This document shows positions 14,587-16,449 of a DNA stretch of 16,449 nt, one piece after another. Position 1 is the stretch's first letter; every line of letters starts with the position of its first letter. The stretch is from the NCBI GenBank assembly GCA_035267205.1, contig DATFLZ010000085.1, positions 1-16,449 of the forward strand, read 5' to 3'. The position numbers and the translations under genes are program-made. The stretch comes from CAXMST01 sp035267205 (GTDB taxonomy: Bacteria; Actinomycetota; Thermoleophilia; Solirubrobacterales; 70-9). The notes below the pieces were generated by a model. The model did not search any database and was not told where the DNA came from. It saw only the letters and a program-made list of their open reading frames with translations.

Positions 14587-15393
14587 CTAGCCGGCGACGC
14601 GGTCCAGGAAACCCGTGACCGACGCGATCGCCCGCTCCGGCGCGGCATCGAAGACAAAGTGACCCACACCCTCGACTACCTCGAGCTCGGACCCGGGAAT
14701 CTCCCGCTGGAGGCGGTGAGCCCCGGAGAGCGGTGCGAAGGAGTCCTCCTCGCCCCAGAGCAACAGGGTTGGCTTCGCCATTGCCTCCAGGGCGCCGTCA
14801 TATGGCGCGAGCTTCTCCATGTCCATGGAGCGATAGAACTCGACCGTGGCCTCACGCGCCCGGCCCGACTCGAAGGGACGCCAGTAGGCCTCGATATCGG
14901 CCTCGGCGAAGTCGGCGCCGTCGGCTCGGAGCAGGCCGGCGAAGGCTTCCCGGTCGAAGCTCTCGACGAGCTTCTCGCCTCCGGGTGCCCTGATCGCCTC
15001 CGCGATGCCGTGCCAGCGACCGTCGCTGAAGAATCCGGCGTCGCTGATCACGAGCGCCGTCACCAGGTCCGGGTGCTCGCTCGCCCACGCGAGGCCGATG
15101 AAGCCACCCCAGTCGTGGACGACAAGCGCAACCGGCCCGGGGGCGAGCTTCGCAGCAATCTCAGTGAAGGCCTCCAGGTTGCGCTCGAAGGTCGCCGGCC
15201 CCGGATCCTTGGAGTCGCCGAGGCAGTAGAGATCGGGAGCGATCGAGCGGCGACCGGTCGCGGCCAGAGCCTCCATCAGCCCCACCCACATCCGCGAGCT
15301 CTCCGGGAAGCCGTGGACCAGTACTACGTCCGGCCCCGTGCGCTCGCCGTCCGGAAGGGCCTCTCGGTATGCGATCGGGCCGACTCGTTTCAC
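14587..15393 (-). CDS. Alpha/beta hydrolase with Asp nucleophile (haloalkane dehalogenase / epoxide hydrolase type)
   Basis: A 268-residue alpha/beta hydrolase. HGFPESSRMW (28-37) is the oxyanion region, and VVHDWGGFIG has Asp94 as nucleophile with Trp95 after it. The acid is probably Asp217 in WGEEDSFAP, and the base is His245 in GVGHFVF. Asp rather than Ser at the elbow is the mark of haloalkane dehalogenases, fluoroacetate dehalogenases and epoxide hydrolases; which one cannot be told by eye. The open frame runs much further upstream, to 15852, but that part crosses the tRNA-Cys gene in antisense and is not coding. GTG 15393 is the best in-frame start, though there is no good ribosome site. 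A minus-strand TAGGGT box at 15421-15416 is 22 nt before it, so a start nearer to the box at a rare codon (ATC 15408) cannot be excluded. Confidence 0.85.
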   Translation of the reverse strand: MKRVGPIAYREALPDGERTGPDVVLVHGFPESSRMWVGLMEALAATGRRSIAPDLYCLGDSKDPGPATFERNLEAFTEIAAKLAPGPVALVVHDWGGFIGLAWASEHPDLVTALVISDAGFFSDGRWHGIAEAIRAPGGEKLVESFDREAFAGLLRADGADFAEADIEAYWRPFESGRAREATVEFYRSMDMEKLAPYDGALEAMAKPTLLLWGEEDSFAPLSGAHRLQREIPGSELEVVEGVGHFVFDAAPERAIASVTGFLDRVAG

Positions 15394-15415
15394 CTCGACA
15401 GTGCCGATGGCGGTG

Positions 15416-15421
15416 ACCCTA
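15416..15421 (-). promoter_or_regulatory. Candidate -10 box (TAGGGT) for the second hydrolase
   Basis: Minus-strand TAGGGT lies 22 nt before GTG 15393 and 8 bp from the plus-strand tRNA-Cys -10 box, so the two promoters would be back to back. Confidence 0.35.
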
Positions 15422-15429
15422 GCGCCCGC

Positions 15430-15435
15430 TACCCT
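15430..15435 (+). promoter_or_regulatory. -10 box (TACCCT) for tRNA-Cys
   Basis: TACCCT fits TANNNT and lies exactly 11 nt before the mature tRNA-Cys 5' end, matching the spacing at tRNA-Gly. Confidence 0.5.
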
Positions 15436-15446
15436 TGTCCGCCCGC

Positions 15447-15517
15447 GGCGCCTTGGCGGAGTGGTTACGCAGCGGCCTGCAAAGCCGTTTACGCCGGTTC
15501 GATTCCGGCAGGCGCCT
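15447..15517 (+). tRNA. tRNA-Cys (GCA)
   Basis: A 71-nt cloverleaf. The acceptor GGCGCCT pairs fully with AGGCGCC (15510-15516), with discriminator T at 15517 (U73, the cysteine identity base). The D arm is short (GCG...CGC). The anticodon stem GCGGC/GCCGT (one G-T pair) holds CTGCAAA with anticodon GCA. The T arm is GCCGG-TTCGATT-CCGGC. CCA is not encoded. The sequence immediately 3' changes character, which suggests that this tRNA is an integration site. Confidence 0.96.
15480..15517 (+). other. Candidate attachment site: 3' half of tRNA-Cys
   Basis: Elements using tyrosine integrases usually recombine into the anticodon-to-3'-end part of a tRNA gene and restore it. Here repeat-rich DNA, then XRE-type and phage-like genes, follow at once on the 3' side. 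The second att copy would be outside the window, so this is inference. Confidence 0.4.
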
Positions 15518-15519
15518 TC

Positions 15520-15561
15520 GGCTCTGCAATGCGGTTTGTGGCTCTGCAATGGGGATTGCAG
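15520..15561 (+). repeat. 12-bp direct repeat pair plus inverted copy next to tRNA-Cys
   Basis: GGCTCTGCAATG occurs at 15520-15531 and 15540-15551, exactly 20 bp apart. The second copy continues into an inverted half, ATTGCAG at 15555-15561, forming CTGCAAT-gggg-ATTGCAG. Phased repeats beside a tRNA 3' end resemble integrase or excisionase arm sites. Confidence 0.6.
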
Positions 15562-15584
15562 CCTCTTTTCCGAGGTCGCGCTCG

Positions 15585-15608
15585 TCCGGTTGAATCCGGT
15601 TGTAACCG
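15585..15608 (+). repeat. 10-bp-phased TCCGGTTG repeat with inverted half
   Basis: TCCGGTTG occurs at 15585-15592 and 15595-15602, one helical turn apart. The second copy is part of the palindrome CGGTT-gt-AACCG (15597-15608). This looks like a protein-binding site. Confidence 0.5.
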
Positions 15609-15623
15609 ATGATTTCCGTGTCT

Positions 15624-15645
15624 GACTGGCGCACGACTGGCGCAC
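15624..15645 (+). repeat. Perfect tandem 11-bp repeat
   Basis: GACTGGCGCAC occurs twice with no gap (15624-15634 and 15635-15645), followed by GA. It is the third repeat family in the 130 bp after tRNA-Cys. Confidence 0.65.
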
Positions 15646-15791
15646 GAGATTCGACCAACGGGCCGTTCTCGGCGCCGATCTACCCGAAACGCTGGAACCC
15701 GGCCCCCGTCTGACGTGCTCCTTACCGTCCGCGGTGGGCTGTAGCTTCTGGGATAGACATACACGCCCGATGACACAAGCGATCTCTAGCG

Positions 15792-15850
15792 GCCGAACGG
15801 CGCGAGAGTGATGCTGTACAGGGGCTCTCAGAGTCGGAGTGCCGAACGGC
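15792..15850 (+). promoter_or_regulatory. Two GCCGAACGGC boxes upstream of the XRE gene
   Basis: GCCGAACGGC is present at 15792-15801 and 15841-15850, start to start 49 bp. Each has GCCG/CGGC inverted arms around AA. They lie before the XRE-type gene and could be its operators. The core without full arms also occurs at about 11112-11121, so chance is possible in this base composition. Confidence 0.35.
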
Positions 15851-15922
15851 AACCGACAGAGTTCTGAACCTCAGCCGAATGGCAGCCAGCGGGACTGACA
15901 AGACCGAATGTCAGGAGCTGCC

Positions 15923-16177
15923 ATGCGACCACAACACGGAACCCCTACGACCGCCGCCGGGGAGCGAGGCCCGAATAGCCCGCTCGCCCAGGCCCGCGCT
16001 CGTCGGTCACTCACCCAGCACCAGCTTGCGGAGGTTGCCGGCGTCAGTCGTGCGACCGTGGCGCGCTTGGAGGGCGACCCGGAGTCGAGGCCCACCGTCT
16101 CGACGGCTGCACTCCTGGCCGCTGCCCTGCAGGTAGCTCCCGAGTCCATCTGGTCCGATGAGGGGCAGTCCCGATGA
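15923..16177 (+). CDS. Small XRE-family helix-turn-helix regulator
   Basis: An 84-residue protein with a Cro/C1-type helix-turn-helix at about residues 21-75: PLAQARARRSLTQHQLAEVA, then GVSRATVARLEGDP and the STAALLAAALQVAP helix. The N-terminal ~18 residues look disordered. An ATG at 15908 is also in frame, but AGGAG at 15913-15917 lies 5 nt before ATG 15923, so the ribosome site selects 15923. The TGA overlaps the next gene's ATG by 4 bp (ATGA), making a two-gene or longer operon. Small XRE proteins at the edge of integrated elements commonly control lysogeny or excision genes; that role is inferred here from position only. The two GCCGAACGGC boxes upstream are possible binding sites. Confidence 0.82.
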   Translation: MRPQHGTPTTAAGERGPNSPLAQARARRSLTQHQLAEVAGVSRATVARLEGDPESRPTVSTAALLAAALQVAPESIWSDEGQSR

Positions 16178-16449
16178 CCGCGATCGCGGGCAAGCTCACC
16201 GAGGGCGCGCCCGTGAGCGAACTTACGGCCGGCCGCAAGGACGGCTCGAAGCGCGACCGCGGCTACGTGCCGTGGAACCCGTACACGAAGTCGAAGGCGA
16301 CGCTCGAGCACGTCCTTTCGATCATGGACGAGTACCGGGCGCACTGGCCGATCACTAACCGCCAGGTCGTGTACCGGATGATGGGGAGGTTCGGCTACTC
16401 GAAGAGCGACGCCGACCACATCTACTACGTGCTCGATCGTGGACGCAGG
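16174..16449 (+). CDS. Phage/element-like protein, 3' end missing
   Basis: The frame begins at ATG 16174, overlapping the XRE stop codon, and stays open to the end of the window (92 codons seen). The visible part has a polar N-terminus, then YVPWNPYTKSKATLEHVLSI and WPITNRQVVYRMMGRFGY, followed by a Lys/Asp helix. A motif of the form 'P-[IL]-T-x-R-Q-x-x-Y-R-[ML]' followed by a helix and Arg-rich end is one I associate with the N-terminal region of proteins in actinophages and integrative elements, some of them with a downstream Toprim-like domain. The function of this protein cannot be given from the fragment. Coupling to the XRE gene supports a shared mobile origin. Confidence 0.7.
   Translation, partial: MTAIAGKLTEGAPVSELTAGRKDGSKRDRGYVPWNPYTKSKATLEHVLSIMDEYRAHWPITNRQVVYRMMGRFGYSKSDADHIYYVLDRGRR

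Larger units (their letters stand above)
15518..15922 (+). other. Gene-free, repeat-rich stretch between tRNA-Cys and the XRE gene
   Basis: No frame in these 405 bases looks like a real gene; the longer open frames are antisense to the tRNA or short and of poor composition. The stretch is visibly less GC-rich than the chromosome to its left. It holds three direct-repeat pairs in its first 130 bp (12, 8 and 11 bp), two GCCGAACGGC boxes (15792 and 15841), and small palindromes such as CTCTCAGAG (15825-15833) and CAGAGTTCTG (15857-15866). A TAGCTT hexamer at 15742-15747 is a possible -10. This fits an att/regulatory region of a mobile element. Confidence 0.5.

Noticed and set aside
15770..15811. 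13-codon frame starting ATG 15770
   Set aside because: Too short, no ribosome site, no recognisable content.
15394..15852. Long N-terminal extension of the second hydrolase on the minus strand
   Set aside because: It reads through the tRNA-Cys gene in antisense and through the repeat region. The family fold begins near residue 1 of the 15393 start.
1..16449. CRISPR array, insertion sequence or toxin-antitoxin pair
   Set aside because: No regularly spaced repeats of CRISPR size, no transposase, and the XRE gene's partner does not look like a known toxin in the part visible.

Overview
The window is GC-rich bacterial DNA with densely packed genes, heavy G/C in third codon positions and many GTG starts. 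It reads as an actinomycete (Actinomycetota) chromosome. A soil lineage such as Thermoleophilia is possible from the overall style, but that is inference; no marker gene here proves it. The left 15.5 kb is ordinary chromosome. The last ~0.9 kb, beginning exactly at the 3' end of a tRNA-Cys gene, looks like the first part of an integrated element.

Layout from left to right. (1) The 3' part of thiD (thiamine biosynthesis kinase). (2) A small gene with an in-frame amber stop (771-1016), followed 3 nt later by a membrane-anchored protein of unknown function. (3) ilvD (branched-chain amino acid synthesis), convergent with (4) a 1107-residue LuxR-type AAA regulator on the minus strand, with an alpha/beta hydrolase upstream of it on the same strand. 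(5) Divergent from that hydrolase, a translationally coupled pair: an acyltransferase whose expected catalytic His is Leu, and an extended SDR protein lacking the usual Tyr-x3-Lys. (6) An L,D-transpeptidase (cell-wall cross-linking), then a XerC/XerD-type recombinase, then a FliA/WhiG-family sigma factor. (7) A zinc-ribbon-like protein overlapping an RNase HI gene by 4 bp. (8) tRNA-Gly(GCC) with a strong hairpin after it. (9) A second alpha/beta hydrolase with an Asp nucleophile (minus strand), divergent from tRNA-Cys(GCA). (10) A 405-bp gene-free, repeat-rich stretch, then an XRE-type regulator overlapping by 4 bp a phage/element-like gene that runs off the window.

The regulatory layout is consistent. 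Several genes carry a TANNNT -10 hexamer only 7-12 nt before the start codon, which implies leaderless or nearly leaderless mRNAs, and both tRNA genes have a -10 hexamer exactly 11 nt before the mature 5' end. This spacing helps choose start codons, for example 7798 rather than 7819 for the first hydrolase. Several genes end in GC-rich hairpins without a T tract.

The points most worth checking are the amber-interrupted small gene, the His-to-Leu change in the acyltransferase, and the tRNA-Cys boundary with its three different short direct-repeat families. I did not find a complete new defence or biosynthetic system. If one exists here, it would be in the cargo of the element to the right of the window.
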